A stretch of DNA of 34,926 bases from an uncultured Bacteroidales bacterium. GTDB taxonomy: Bacteria; Bacteroidota; Bacteroidia; Bacteroidales; UBA4417. The position numbers and the translations under genes are program-made. Of the stretch, positions 1 to 8,663 are shown in pieces. Location of the stretch: contig CAIRHD010000028.1 in NCBI GenBank assembly GCA_903878265.1, positions 1-34,926 of the forward strand, read 5' to 3'. Within the stretch, counting starts at the first letter, position 1, and every line of letters begins with the position of its first letter. The notes under the pieces are model-generated. The model was not told the origin of the DNA, searched no databases, and was given only the letters and a program-made list of their open reading frames with translations.

Positions 1-200
1 CCTCCATCACCAAAATCCCACTGATATGTCGCAATAGTTGCAGGATTGGCAACAACTGGTGTAAAAACCGTCGCACTTCCAATACATTTTCCACTAAAAG
101 TAAAATCAATTTGTGCCGAAAGTGGTTTTGTGGAAAGCAGAATGATTCCATAAACAACTGAAATCCATGTGTTTAAACTGGAAAAACTTTTCATTGCCAT
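1..200 (-). CDS. Secreted PKD-domain protein, N-terminal fragment (runs off window)
   Basis: Reading the minus strand from the ATG at 200 gives MAMKSFSSLN..., a hydrophobic stretch, and a signal-peptidase-like site ending LSAQ. An extracellular-type segment follows, reaching WDFGDG at the window edge. WDFGDG is the hallmark of PKD (immunoglobulin-like) domains, which are common in large secreted or gliding/adhesion proteins of Bacteroidota that end in a C-terminal sorting domain. Only about 66 residues are visible, so total length and function cannot be stated. A second in-frame ATG two codons later is an alternative start. A weak -7-like sequence (TACCTTTA) lies about 40 nt upstream on the same strand. 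The ORF is absent from the supplied track because it is partial. Confidence 0.75.
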   Translation of the reverse strand, partial: MAMKSFSSLNTWISVVYGIILLSTKPLSAQIDFTFSGKCIGSATVFTPVVANPATIATYQWDFGDG

Positions 201-320
201 TTAATATTATGGGATAAAATCACAAAATTAATTCTCTGTAAAGGTAAATGATAAACGAATATGAATAATCGAAATATGAGTTTTTTGCGAATGCCTTTAT
301 TCTTTGAAAATGAAAAACCA

Positions 321-1439
321 CTACAATTCTTTCCTAAAAACCCTGAACCGTTTTAATACCGGTATTTTAAGCCTTTCCATCTCGGAAAGCATCTTATAGT
401 TGTTTTCGAGTATCAGGTGCGCTTCAATATTTCTAAACCCGTTTTTCTTTGCCGAATCGATAAGACTGATACCCATAACCACTTCGAGGCCAGTGCCTTG
501 ATAATCGCGGTGCACCGCCCCAAGCATCAAATCCAACTGACTGGTTTTCCTTGCTGCCAGCAAAATCTGGAAAATTCCGATTGGGAACAAGTAGCCCTTC
601 GATTTTTGTATGCCCTTTGTGAGGTTAGGGATGGCAATAATGAAGGCAATAACTTCACCTCCCTTTTTTATTATTTTTACAAAATTCGGGTTTATAATGG
701 GAAGGTAACGCGATGCGAGTTCCTGGATTTCGGTGTCGGACATGGGCACAAAGCCATACAAATGGTCGTAAGTGCTGTTTACCAACTGCAAAACCGGCAC
801 TATATATGGTTTTAGTTGGCTACGCGAAGTAAATTCGACAAGCTCGGAGTTGTTGGAGTAATTAGAGCGTTTCTGGATTCGGTAGTACAATTCGGGCAAG
901 ACAAGGTTTATTGGGAATTTATAGGTCATACAATCTATTTCCTTGCCGAAACCTTCATTCTCTATCAGTTTCACAATGTAGGGTGGGTTGCAGGCCGAAT
1001 CAATCAATGGCGGATGTTCAAATCCATCAATCAGCAAACCCTGAATATCTTTATCCGAAAACCCATAAGGCCCAACAAGCAGGTTTTTCCCTTTTTGCTT
1101 TGCCCAATTTTGGATAAAATCAAATAAAATATGTGCAACCTCGTGATTATCAATTGAATCGAAATATCCAAAACGGGCATTATTTTCTTTTCGCAATAAA
1201 TTATACTTGTTATGGATGATGCCCATTATCCTGCCCACAGGTTTTCCGTCCATAAATGAAAGTACCATTATGGTATCGCAGGAATCGAACTGATGGTTTT
1301 TCTTTGGGTTGAAAAAACTCCAATCATCAGCATAAATGGTTGGCATCCAGTTTGTTTCGCCTCTATGGAGTTTGGCGGGCAAATGAATGAAAGTACGCAA
1401 CAATTTGCGGGAGTTTACCTCAACAATTTGAACTTCCAT
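321..1439 (-). CDS. Acyltransferase-fold (GNAT/YghO-like) protein, paralog 1
   Basis: A soluble protein of about 372 residues with no signal peptide. It resembles the long GNAT-fold family that includes E. coli YghO. Recognisable segments are an N-terminal IHLPAKLHRG...W.P region, FFNPKKN, the acyl-CoA-fold strand GKPVGRIMGII, VGPYGFSD..QGLLIDGFE, IDSACN and a C-terminal FMLGAV-like LMLGAVHRDYQGTGLE. The next gene (1476-2594) is a clear paralog, with about 45% identity judged by eye. The track starts at 1463, but alignment with the paralog places the natural start at the ATG at 1439 (MEVQIVEV matching MAIILKDV). The gene lies 36 nt downstream of its paralog on the same strand, so they probably form an operon. 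The substrate is unknown; acyl or acetyl transfer is inferred from the fold only. Confidence 0.7.
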   Translation of the reverse strand: MEVQIVEVNSRKLLRTFIHLPAKLHRGETNWMPTIYADDWSFFNPKKNHQFDSCDTIMVLSFMDGKPVGRIMGIIHNKYNLLRKENNARFGYFDSIDNHEVAHILFDFIQNWAKQKGKNLLVGPYGFSDKDIQGLLIDGFEHPPLIDSACNPPYIVKLIENEGFGKEIDCMTYKFPINLVLPELYYRIQKRSNYSNNSELVEFTSRSQLKPYIVPVLQLVNSTYDHLYGFVPMSDTEIQELASRYLPIINPNFVKIIKKGGEVIAFIIAIPNLTKGIQKSKGYLFPIGIFQILLAARKTSQLDLMLGAVHRDYQGTGLEVVMGISLIDSAKKNGFRNIEAHLILENNYKMLSEMERLKIPVLKRFRVFRKEL

Positions 1440-1475
1440 GGTATTGTTTTTTGAAAAGTGCAAGCTTATTTTTTC

Positions 1476-2594
1476 CTATAACTCCTTCTGGTAAACGCGG
1501 AATTTTTTCAACAGAAATCCACCGTATCGCTTAAACTCAGCCATCATAGCAAGATTTTCTTCCATAACTACATGCGTATCAACGCTTGTCATTCCTCTCT
1601 TAATTGCTGAATTAATAGTGGATAAGGTAAAATATAAATCGAGGCCTCGTTTCTGGTAATCGGGAACAACTGCGCCGAGCATAAAGTTTAGGGACTTGGC
1701 TGTTTTCATTGCCCGGAGTATATGAAATAAACCGAAAGGGAATAGACGGCCTTTCGCCTTTTGCATTCCTTTATACATATTGGGCAAACTTATCATAAAG
1801 GCAATTACACGGCCTTCTTTGGCTACAATTTTCACAAAATCGAGATCAACCACAGGCAAGTACTTTTTTGCCATTTCTTGCATCTCGATTTCGTCCATTG
1901 GGACAAATCCATAAATATCGCCAAACGACTCGTTCATTGCCCTCAAAACAGGTACTATCCAAGGTTTTAGCTGACGTTTATTTTTGAATTCAAGAAACTC
2001 AAGGTCTTTTCGGGATGTAATACGATCATATATTTTGTACATTGTCTCAGGCAAGGTGTTTGCCAAAGGGTATCGATATATCACGCAATCCAATTCTCTT
2101 GTAAAACCTTCGTTTTCAACCAGTTTAGGCATGTATTCGAAATTGCAGGCACTATCAATAACAGGTTCGAATTCAAAACCTTCAATCAGCAAACCTTGTG
2201 GCTCGCGATCCGTAAATCCGAAAGGCCCCACAATTTTGGTCATCCCTTTTTCACGTCCCCATTTTTCGATTTCCGAAATAAGCGCATGAACAACTGCTTG
2301 GTCGTTGTATGTTTCGATAAATCCAAAACGGACGTTTTTAACACTGTTCATTTCATTGTACTGCCGGTTGATTATTCCCATTATCCGCCCAACCAAATTC
2401 CCGTCCTGATAAGCGAGGATTAACCGATGATCACAAACATTGAATGAATGGTTTTTTTTCGGATCGAAGAATACTTTTTCATCCATGTACAACGGTGGCA
2501 ACCACTCCTTGTGTCCTTGATGGATTTTTTCCGGGAGGTGGATAAAATCGTGATATTCCTTCTTTGTTGTAACATCCTTCAGTATTATCGCCAT
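1476..2594 (-). CDS. Acyltransferase-fold (GNAT/YghO-like) protein, paralog 2
   Basis: A soluble protein of 372 residues, homologous along its whole length to the downstream gene. Shared blocks include FIHLPEKIHQGHKEW, FFDPKKNHSFNVCDH, LVGRIMGIIN, KIVGPFGFTDREPQGLLIEGFE, IDSACNFEYMPKLVENEGF, IYGFVPMDEIEMQEMAKKYLPV and LFPFGLFHIL. The GRIMGI strand followed by a helix is typical of acyl-CoA-binding N-acyltransferase folds. The tandem arrangement suggests a local duplication followed by divergence, possibly with different substrates. It is the first gene of the pair and its ATG at 2594 agrees with family starts. The upstream minus-strand sequence has TATATTTC, a one-mismatch version of the Bacteroidota -7 element. 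Physiological role unknown. Confidence 0.7.
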   Translation of the reverse strand: MAIILKDVTTKKEYHDFIHLPEKIHQGHKEWLPPLYMDEKVFFDPKKNHSFNVCDHRLILAYQDGNLVGRIMGIINRQYNEMNSVKNVRFGFIETYNDQAVVHALISEIEKWGREKGMTKIVGPFGFTDREPQGLLIEGFEFEPVIDSACNFEYMPKLVENEGFTRELDCVIYRYPLANTLPETMYKIYDRITSRKDLEFLEFKNKRQLKPWIVPVLRAMNESFGDIYGFVPMDEIEMQEMAKKYLPVVDLDFVKIVAKEGRVIAFMISLPNMYKGMQKAKGRLFPFGLFHILRAMKTAKSLNFMLGAVVPDYQKRGLDLYFTLSTINSAIKRGMTSVDTHVVMEENLAMMAEFKRYGGFLLKKFRVYQKEL

Positions 2595-2967
2595 AAATAC
2601 ATTTTTAGAGTGTTTTGAAATATATAATTTATTGAAGTTTTTTGTTTTGTTCCGCTTCCGCTGAAGTCAAAAAAGTTGTTGGCCAGCAGGTAGGTGATTT
2701 CCGCCAATAGAAAACTAATGAACGTATCGAACTCAGCAAGCCAGGAGGTTTCTGCTACCAAGATTTGCTGTTACCTGAACGCAATATTAATAAATTATTA
2801 CCAACATCAAGCCGATTGCTTTTATTCCTTTCAAAATCAATGTGTAGAACCAATTGCAACTATTTTTATATCAATATTTTATCTTATTCTTCAGTTCGAA
2901 TTAAAACAACTTTCCTTTGTTTTGGTTTAAAACAATACTTTTGCACACTAAACATATAGAAATCGAC
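2595..2967. other. Divergent intergenic region between acyltransferase pair and ccmF
   Basis: This is 373 bp of AT-rich sequence between divergently transcribed genes. I see a promoter-like -7 element for ccmF near its right end and a weak one for the leftward gene. The interior (about 2680-2800) is less AT-rich and holds only short weak inverted repeats, including a wobble-containing hairpin around 2728-2757. The ORFs listed by the track here (2694-2930, 2765-2959) have no recognisable protein features, and I do not consider them genes. Confidence 0.5.
2916..2943 (+). promoter_or_regulatory. Bacteroidota-type promoter for ccmF
   Basis: TACTTTTG at 2936-2943 matches the Bacteroidota -7 consensus TAnnTTTG. 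A TTTG at 2916-2919 serves as a possible -33 element, with a 16-nt spacer that is slightly shorter than the usual 17-23. The ccmF ATG lies 24 nt downstream of the -7 element. Confidence 0.5.
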
Positions 2968-5364
2968 ATGAACATACAATACATTGGCGAGCACCTAATG
3001 GCCGGATATTTGGGCCGGATATTTATTTGGGCCAGCTTTTTATCACTTATAATTTCGGCAGTTTTATTCATTTATGCCATTAATAAAGCCGATAAGCAAG
3101 CCTTTTTCACAAGACTGGCAAGCAACTTTTTCTGGTTGCATTTTTTATCGCTTTTAGGGGCCATAGCCTCTTTGTATTACCTTATCGGAAACCATTATTT
3201 CGAATATTCTTATGTGTATCAATACTCATCGGTAGATATGCAAAAAAAATTCATTGTTTCCTGTTTTTGGGCCGGCCAGGAAGGTTCATATCTGGTATGG
3301 GCTTTTTGGCAGGGAATAATCGGGCTGATGTTGATACGTTCGCTTCATGAATGGAAAAACTGGGTGATGCCGGTATTTGCGACTGGTCAATTTTTTCTTA
3401 TTTCGATGGTGTTGGGATTGGATTTTGGAAGTTTTAGCATTGGTGGAAGCCCCTTCGAATTGTTGAGGAACATACCTTCCAGTGCTGGCGAAGAGTTTTT
3501 TAAAGATCCGAATTATCTGAAATTCCTCACCGATGGCAATGGATTGAACCCTTTGCTCGAAAATATCTGGATGATAATCCATCCGCCATCACTCTTCCTT
3601 GGGTATGCAGTTGCTCTTGTTCCATTTAGTTTTGCCATTGCTTCGCTTTGGCGGAAAGAATATCACTCGTGGCTTAAACCTGCAATTCCTTGGACGCTTG
3701 CCAGTGTTTTGACTTTAGGGATTGGTATTATTCTAGGTGGCCGTTGGGCTTACGAATCGCTTACTTTTGGTGGTTTCTGGGCATGGGATCCAGTCGAAAA
3801 TGCTTCGCTTGTCCCATGGCTTCTGCTGATTGCCGCGCTCCACAGCATGGTAATTACCGCTAAAAGGTTCAATACATATTCAACAACCTATTTTTTAACG
3901 ATTTTGGGTTGGTTTTTTGTAATGTACGCTACTTATTTAACCCGTAGCGGCGTACTTGGCGAAACATCTGTCCACTCATTCGGTGCCAATGCACTGTCCA
4001 CACAAATGGCGGTTTTTACTGCACTTTTCCTCATTCTGCCATCTATTTTTATCCTTTTCAGGAAGAAAAACTTTGCCAAAAAAGATGGTGACGAAGTAAT
4101 GACCCGCGAATTTTGGATGTTAATTGGGGCGATCGTGGTGCTACTTTCAGCTTTTCAAGTAATTGCAACTACTTCTATACCAGTTTTCAACAAAATATTT
4201 GGCACCGGAATAGCTCCGCCAATCGACAATGTGAACTTTTACAACACCTGGCAAATGCCGTTTGCAATCGTAATTGCATTGGGGATTGCAATAAGCCAAT
4301 ATTTGTGGTATGGGCCGAATGACGTTAAGCAATTCCTGAAAAAAATAATGGTTGCATCAGGAATTGCTATTGTGCTCACTTTTTTGATTGCCTTGGGCGA
4401 CCATGTTACAGGAACAAGTCGTATCGTGTTGCTTTTCAGTATTTTATTGGCATCAGTTGTTTCAATTGATTTTGTGATCCGTTATATAAAAAAGACGACC
4501 AATGTAGGAGGTGCGCTTTCGCACGTTGGATTTATGGTGTTTTTGTTGGGCGTGGTGCTTGCCTTTAGCAATTCGCAGATAATATCCATTGATTCAACTG
4601 CCAATGGAACTGGTGATGAATCCGAAAATCGTGATAATATTATCCTGGTTAAAGGAATTGGAAAACCCATGGGCAGATACATGGTAACCTACACCGATGC
4701 CACCACAAAAGGCAGGGAAACTTTTTACAAAGTCGATTTTGTAAAGATGAAAGATGCTGGCACTGGCAAGGTTGATTTTTCGTTGCACCCTTCGTTGAAC
4801 GTGAACCAACGCATGGGAAATGTTTACAATCCTGATACAAAGCATTTTATTGATAAAGATATTTATACTTTTTTGAGTTTTGCGCAACAAACTGGAGGAA
4901 ATGTCGATGCAGAAGGTTATACCAAAAGTGGCGAACAACCTATGGATGTGAAAGATACGCTTGTGTTAGGCCGTAGTTTTGTGATACTTGACGAAGTAAA
5001 AACTTCTTTGGCAAACAATGATGTAAACAAAGCAAGCATTACTGCCCATTTTAAGATTATAAGCATGAAAGATGTGCAAATGGAGACAGAAGTAAAATAT
5101 GAAATTATTAATGGGGAGTTGAAGCGGACAGATGGCTTAATCGGGCCACTGAACCTGAAATTGCGGTTCGAAGGCGTGGCAACTGATTCAAAAGCCATTC
5201 ATATTGGGGTTTATGAAAAGCAACAGGATTATATTGTAATGAAAGCGATTATATTTCCGTTCATGTCAGTATTGTGGTTTGGAGTGGTTGTGTTGTTCAG
5301 TGCATTGACTTATGCTATAATGCGCCGTACCATGCGTAAAAACAATGAATTAGAGGTAAAATAA
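2968..5364 (+). CDS. ccmF: CcmF-type cytochrome c assembly protein (heme lyase subunit)
   Basis: An integral membrane protein of about 798 residues that acts in System I cytochrome c maturation, where CcmF ligates heme to apocytochrome c on the periplasmic side. The WWD-type heme-handling motif is clear: GGFWAWDPVENASLVPWL near residues 268-285. Earlier segments FWAGQEGSYLVWAFWQG and WMIIHPPSLFLGYA are also typical of CcmF. There are many hydrophobic helices, then a soluble periplasmic C-terminal domain (about residues 545-760), and a final helix and basic tail. The track start at 2917 adds a nonsense leader. The ATG at 2968 (MNIQYIGEHLMAGYLGR) fits the family and sits downstream of the promoter element. 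No other ccm genes are in the window. The next gene starts 36 nt downstream. Confidence 0.88.
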   Translation: MNIQYIGEHLMAGYLGRIFIWASFLSLIISAVLFIYAINKADKQAFFTRLASNFFWLHFLSLLGAIASLYYLIGNHYFEYSYVYQYSSVDMQKKFIVSCFWAGQEGSYLVWAFWQGIIGLMLIRSLHEWKNWVMPVFATGQFFLISMVLGLDFGSFSIGGSPFELLRNIPSSAGEEFFKDPNYLKFLTDGNGLNPLLENIWMIIHPPSLFLGYAVALVPFSFAIASLWRKEYHSWLKPAIPWTLASVLTLGIGIILGGRWAYESLTFGGFWAWDPVENASLVPWLLLIAALHSMVITAKRFNTYSTTYFLTILGWFFVMYATYLTRSGVLGETSVHSFGANALSTQMAVFTALFLILPSIFILFRKKNFAKKDGDEVMTREFWMLIGAIVVLLSAFQVIATTSIPVFNKIFGTGIAPPIDNVNFYNTWQMPFAIVIALGIAISQYLWYGPNDVKQFLKKIMVASGIAIVLTFLIALGDHVTGTSRIVLLFSILLASVVSIDFVIRYIKKTTNVGGALSHVGFMVFLLGVVLAFSNSQIISIDSTANGTGDESENRDNIILVKGIGKPMGRYMVTYTDATTKGRETFYKVDFVKMKDAGTGKVDFSLHPSLNVNQRMGNVYNPDTKHFIDKDIYTFLSFAQQTGGNVDAEGYTKSGEQPMDVKDTLVLGRSFVILDEVKTSLANNDVNKASITAHFKIISMKDVQMETEVKYEIINGELKRTDGLIGPLNLKLRFEGVATDSKAIHIGVYEKQQDYIVMKAIIFPFMSVLWFGVVVLFSALTYAIMRRTMRKNNELEVK

Positions 5365-5400
5365 TTTTCTGTAACTCCTATATTCTAATACTTTGCCTCG

Positions 5401-6180
5401 ATGCAGAAAAGCATTAAAAATATTGCTTTTGCCGGTTCTGGGAATGTCGCTTGGCATTTGGCTCAGGCCCTGAAATTGCAAGGATTTCATATAAGTGGTA
5501 TTTGGAGCCGGGATTTTTCTAAAGCCGAATCCCTTGCCAAAGCCTGCAATTCTGTGGCTTGCGCGGAAGTTTCCGGTTTGTGCAAAGGTAGCGACCTGAT
5601 TGTGATCGCCGCCCCAGATAATGCCATTGGAGAAATAGTGTCAGCCATTGGCAATTATGAAGGTTTGGTTGTACACACAGCGGGTTCGGTATCGTTGGAA
5701 GTCTTGAAAAATAGCTTTGAGCATTCAGGAGTTTTTTATCCCTTGCAAACTTTTTCAAAAGAAATTTCTGTTGAAATTAATCATGTCCCTTTTTTTATTG
5801 AAGCATCAAATCGTTACGATTTTGAGACGCTAATGTCAGTTGCTTCAAAACTTTCCTCTAAGGTTTATGCAGCCGATAGTAATCAACGATTGTTGCTGCA
5901 TGTTGCCGCAGTTTTTGCCGGAAACTATTCAAATCTGATGTATGTTATAGGGAATGAGTTACTTACTAATTCAAATCTTCCTTTGGAAGTATTACATCCG
6001 CTTATTTCGGCAACAGCTAACAAGGCTATTGTGGGCAACCCATTACAAACCCAGACTGGCCCTGCCCGACGCAACGATACTGTCACAATCGAAAAGCATT
6101 TAGCAGCACTTGCTGCGCTTCCGGAATACGCTGAACTATACCAACTTTTGGCCAATTTAATTAGCAAAAAATATAAATAA
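5401..6180 (+). CDS. Rossmann-fold DUF2520 protein, putative NAD(P)-dependent oxidoreductase
   Basis: 259 residues. The N-terminus carries a Rossmann nucleotide-binding loop (IAFAGSGNVAWHLA, residues 8-20) like that of ketopantoate and pyrroline-5-carboxylate reductases. The C-terminal half is the helical DUF2520 domain, with LLLHVAAVFAGNYSNLMYVIGNELL and a late G.AR.ND..T signature (TGPARRNDTVTIEKHL). The substrate of this family is not established, so I call only a probable dehydrogenase or reductase. In Bacteroidota it is commonly found next to the KdsC-like HAD phosphatase and Maf, as here; KdsC follows after 14 nt. A TACTTTG sequence ends 5 nt before the ATG. It is one base short of the -7 consensus, so a separate promoter is possible but unproven. 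Confidence 0.8.
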   Translation: MQKSIKNIAFAGSGNVAWHLAQALKLQGFHISGIWSRDFSKAESLAKACNSVACAEVSGLCKGSDLIVIAAPDNAIGEIVSAIGNYEGLVVHTAGSVSLEVLKNSFEHSGVFYPLQTFSKEISVEINHVPFFIEASNRYDFETLMSVASKLSSKVYAADSNQRLLLHVAAVFAGNYSNLMYVIGNELLTNSNLPLEVLHPLISATANKAIVGNPLQTQTGPARRNDTVTIEKHLAALAALPEYAELYQLLANLISKKYK

Positions 6181-6194
6181 CAACCATAAAGTTT

Positions 6195-6716
6195 ATGTCG
6201 AACTACAAGGAAAAACTTTTAAAAGTAAATACTTTTATTTTTGATTACGATGGAGTCCTTTCCGATGGATCATTGCTATTGAACAGTGAAGGAGATGCGT
6301 TGCGTACCGCGAATGTGAAGGATGGATACGCCCTGCAACTTGCCAAAAAGAAAAACTACAGGGTTGCCGTCATTTCCGGTGGTTTTTCCGAATCGATGAA
6401 ACGCCGTTTCGAGAGTTTAAAAATCGAGGATGTTTTTCTGGGTGTTGAGAAAAAAATAGAAGTTTATAAACAGTACTTAGAAACACATAACCTGGAAAAC
6501 GAAAATGTTCTTTTTATGGGTGATGATATTCCAGATTATGAAATTATGCTCACTGTAGGCGTGCCTACCTGTCCGGCTGATGCCGCGGAAGAAATCAAGA
6601 AAGCTGCCTGCTATATTTCGCACCAATCGGGTGGGCGAGGCTGCGTTCGGGATGTGATCGAGCAAGTATTGAAAGTACAGGGAAAATGGATGAATGATGA
6701 TGCTTATCATTGGTAG
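6195..6716 (+). CDS. kdsC: KdsC-like HAD phosphatase (3-deoxy-D-manno-octulosonate 8-phosphate phosphatase family)
   Basis: 173 residues, the normal size for the C0-capless KdsC subfamily of HAD phosphatases. HAD motif I is DYDGVLSDG with nucleophile D17 and acid/base D19. Motif II is the ISGG serine S61, the family K lies in the GVEKKIEVY region, and motif IV is MGDDIPDYE (D110/D111). KdsC removes phosphate from KDO-8-P, giving KDO for the lipid A inner core, in the cytoplasm. The subfamily also contains N-acylneuraminate-9-phosphatase-like enzymes, so the substrate is inferred. The gene is probably cotranscribed with the DUF2520 gene. Its stop codon is followed at once by a GGATGTT tandem-word stretch. 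Confidence 0.82.
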   Translation: MSNYKEKLLKVNTFIFDYDGVLSDGSLLLNSEGDALRTANVKDGYALQLAKKKNYRVAVISGGFSESMKRRFESLKIEDVFLGVEKKIEVYKQYLETHNLENENVLFMGDDIPDYEIMLTVGVPTCPADAAEEIKKAACYISHQSGGRGCVRDVIEQVLKVQGKWMNDDAYHW

Positions 6717-6717
6717 T

Positions 6718-6750
6718 AGTTGGATGTTGGATGTTGGATGTGCGATGTGA
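6718..6750. repeat. GGATGTT tandem-word repeat downstream of kdsC
   Basis: Immediately after the kdsC stop codon the sequence TTGGATG repeats about three times, then degenerates to TGCGATGTGAAAG. The same word cluster (GGATGTTAGATGTTGGATGTG) occurs at 31113-31140, which makes this a dispersed intergenic word family rather than a random run. Confidence 0.6.
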
Positions 6751-6838
6751 AAGAAGATAGAAAATAGAGATGGTAGTGGTGATTTGAATAGATAGTATCA
6801 CCTGTAACACAAATCACATTCATTTCAGAATTCTTTTA

Positions 6839-6912
6839 ACAGCCTAACAGTCAACCAATAATAGCCTAACCACCTAACAGCCTACAGCCTAACAGCCTAA
6901 CCACCTAACCTC
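6839..6912 (+). repeat. GCCTAACA tandem-word repeat just upstream of the UbiA gene
   Basis: A 74-bp stretch made of repeated CCTAACAGCC and CCTAACCACC words ends 6-8 nt before the ATG at 6918. The same words, with C-rich strand = coding strand of the downstream gene, occur upstream of rpmI (17084-17120) and upstream of aroA (32441-32477). Confidence 0.65.
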
Positions 6913-6917
6913 ATCCC

Positions 6918-7832
6918 ATGCGCTCCATTTTGTACATGCTTAGGATACCAAACCTGATGATTATTGCGATTACTTTCTTGCTGTTGAGGTATTTGGTTTT
7001 TGTTCCGGTATATTCTGCTTTTTCGATTGATGCGGGAATGGGTGAGGTGAATTTTCTGCTAATGGTTACTGCAACCATACTCATTGCAGCCACAGGATAT
7101 ATAAGCAACGATTATTTTGATATTGAAACCGACAGCATAAACAAGCCTGAAAAACAGCATATTGGAAAAAATATTTCATCAGGTTCGGCTATGGCCATTG
7201 CATTGGTTTTAAGTTTTTTTTCTGCTGTTCTGTCAGTAATTTTAACTTTAAATATTGAAAGCTGGATACCTGCATCCTTGTTGCTTTTCGCCCTTTTTGT
7301 TACCTGGTGGTATGCTATACTACTGAAAAAGAGTTTTTTATGGGGAAATGTTGCCGTTTCCTGTATGTCGGCTGGTACTATAGCAATGGCTTGGCTAATC
7401 GAAAAGCAATGTTCAGAGGTTCCTGAAGTTCCTTCTCAATTTATTACAAGTATAATAATTGGCATCAGCATTTTTGCATTTTTCCTTAGTCTGATGCGCG
7501 AAATAGTGAAAGATATTGAGGATATGGATGGGGATAAACTTATTGATTGTCATTCAGTTCCACTTACAAAAGGGATTCCATTCACATCCAAGCTTTTACA
7601 CACATTAACGGCACTAACTTTTTCATTTCTACTAATAGCTCAAATCGAATTGTACCAGTATTTCAGGTTTTTTACCGTAATTTGGTTGTTTATTTGTGTT
7701 GAAATACCATTAGCGTACTTCATGGTAAAACTAAACAAGGCTGAGACAAAACTGGAATTTCACAAACTAAGCTCCCTTCTTAAATGGATTATGTTAGGCG
7801 GTATGGGGTCAATCATTGCAGGACAATTTTGA
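6918..7832 (+). CDS. UbiA-family prenyltransferase (geranylgeranylglycerol-phosphate geranylgeranyltransferase-like)
   Basis: A 304-residue polytopic membrane protein of the UbiA superfamily, with about 8-9 hydrophobic helices. The first aspartate motif is NDYFDIETDSINKP (N64, D68, D72). The second is DIEDMDGD (around D199-D206). These bind the Mg2+-diphosphate of the isoprenyl donor. Bacteroidota carry such a gene beside KdsC-like and Maf genes, and it is usually annotated as geranylgeranylglycerol-phosphate geranylgeranyltransferase; the true acceptor here is not visible. The start MRSILYMLRIPNL fits family N-termini, where a first amphipathic helix precedes the membrane region. The 5' flank is C-rich word repeat with no SD sequence. 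Confidence 0.82.
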   Translation: MRSILYMLRIPNLMIIAITFLLLRYLVFVPVYSAFSIDAGMGEVNFLLMVTATILIAATGYISNDYFDIETDSINKPEKQHIGKNISSGSAMAIALVLSFFSAVLSVILTLNIESWIPASLLLFALFVTWWYAILLKKSFLWGNVAVSCMSAGTIAMAWLIEKQCSEVPEVPSQFITSIIIGISIFAFFLSLMREIVKDIEDMDGDKLIDCHSVPLTKGIPFTSKLLHTLTALTFSFLLIAQIELYQYFRFFTVIWLFICVEIPLAYFMVKLNKAETKLEFHKLSSLLKWIMLGGMGSIIAGQF

Positions 7833-7913
7833 AATTGACAAACTGTATTTTTTCAGAATTGTCGGTCTTAGAACTTCCATATTTCCCCACATTATCTCAT
7901 TCTCATATCTCCT

Positions 7914-8015
7914 AATCCTCAAATTAACTCATTACCACCTCCTCCAATCTCCAATCTCCACATCTTCACATCCCCAAATCCTTTCATTACCACATTACCA
8001 CATTATCACATTAAG
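7914..8015 (+). repeat. CCACATTA / CCAATCTCC tandem-word repeat upstream of maf
   Basis: A purine-poor low-complexity stretch made of CTCATTACC, CCAATCT, CTTCACAT and CCACATTA words ends directly before the maf start at 8018. Like the GCCTAACA stretch, it is C-rich on the coding strand of the gene that follows. Confidence 0.55.
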
Positions 8016-8017
8016 CA

Positions 8018-8626
8018 ATGAACCAGGAAATTCTCCAGCATTACAACTTATTGTTAGGCTCAAAATCGCCACGCCGTCAGGAATTACTCAAAGCCTTGGG
8101 CCTTCATTACAGCCTTGTCGAATTTGATGTTGACGAAATATATCCACCCCATTTGCAAGGAGCAGAAATTGCTCGATTTCTTTGCGAACTAAAGGCCGAT
8201 GCTTACAATGCGGTACTGCTGCCCAAGGATTCGATATTGGTTACAGCCGATACCATTGTTTGGTTGGATGGGAAATATATCGGAAAACCATCAGGAAGGG
8301 AAGATGCAGTTGAAATGCTAAAGCAACTTTCGGGAAAGCAGCATTCCGTGTTTTCGGGAATCTGTTTAAAATCTTCGACGCGGAAAACTGTGTTCCATGC
8401 ACATACTTTGGTCAATTTCAGGGAACTTAAAGCTGAAGAAATTGATTATTATGTTGATCATTACAAACCTTTCGACAAAGCTGGATCGTATGGTATTCAG
8501 GATTGGATTGGTTATATCGGTATAACCGGAATTGAAGGCTGCTACTACAATGTAATGGGTTTTCCGGTCCAGATGTTTTATGAGGAGTTGGAGAAATTTA
8601 TTGCTTCGTTGCAATCCGAAGACTGA
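8018..8626 (+). CDS. maf: Maf-family nucleoside triphosphate pyrophosphatase (dTTP/UTP type)
   Basis: 202 residues, full length for Maf. The N-terminal LLGSKSPRRQELLKALG contains the family SxSPRR signature. VTADTIVWLDGKYIGKP carries the catalytic aspartate region. AVEMLKQLSGKQHSVFSGICL and the C-terminal GSYGIQDWIGYIGITGIEGCYYNVMGFPV complete the fold. The QDWIG segment is like the dTTP/UTP pyrophosphatase (YhdE) branch rather than the m7GTP (YceF) branch. The enzyme hydrolyses noncanonical or excess nucleotides to monophosphates in the cytoplasm and is historically linked to septum inhibition. The start lies directly after a C-rich word repeat. The next gene begins 37 nt downstream if its TTG start is right. 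Confidence 0.88.
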   Translation: MNQEILQHYNLLLGSKSPRRQELLKALGLHYSLVEFDVDEIYPPHLQGAEIARFLCELKADAYNAVLLPKDSILVTADTIVWLDGKYIGKPSGREDAVEMLKQLSGKQHSVFSGICLKSSTRKTVFHAHTLVNFRELKAEEIDYYVDHYKPFDKAGSYGIQDWIGYIGITGIEGCYYNVMGFPVQMFYEELEKFIASLQSED

Positions 8627-8663
8627 GATATATAGGTTTTTTTTTTCTAATCATTCTATATCA

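Noticed and set aside
2680-2800. Possible SRP RNA, tmRNA or tRNA in the ccmF upstream region
   Set aside because: No SRP tetraloop motif, tRNA arm consensus or tmRNA tag region could be found.
2694-2930. 78-residue plus-strand ORF upstream of ccmF
   Set aside because: It has no recognisable domain and its hydrophobic tail comes from AT-rich promoter sequence. It also overlaps the ccmF promoter element.
6839-6912. CRISPR array
   Set aside because: The words are 8-10 nt with no unique spacers of constant length, and no cas genes are present.
7816-8127. 103-residue plus-strand ORF between the UbiA gene and maf
   Set aside because: Its sequence is a translation of the CCACATTA word repeat plus maf in another frame.
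8580-8663. Extended N-terminus of the UbiA-like protein from the ATG inside maf
   Set aside because: The extra residues are basic and unlike a membrane protein start, and they are explained by the maf coding sequence in another frame. The TTG at 8664 fits better.
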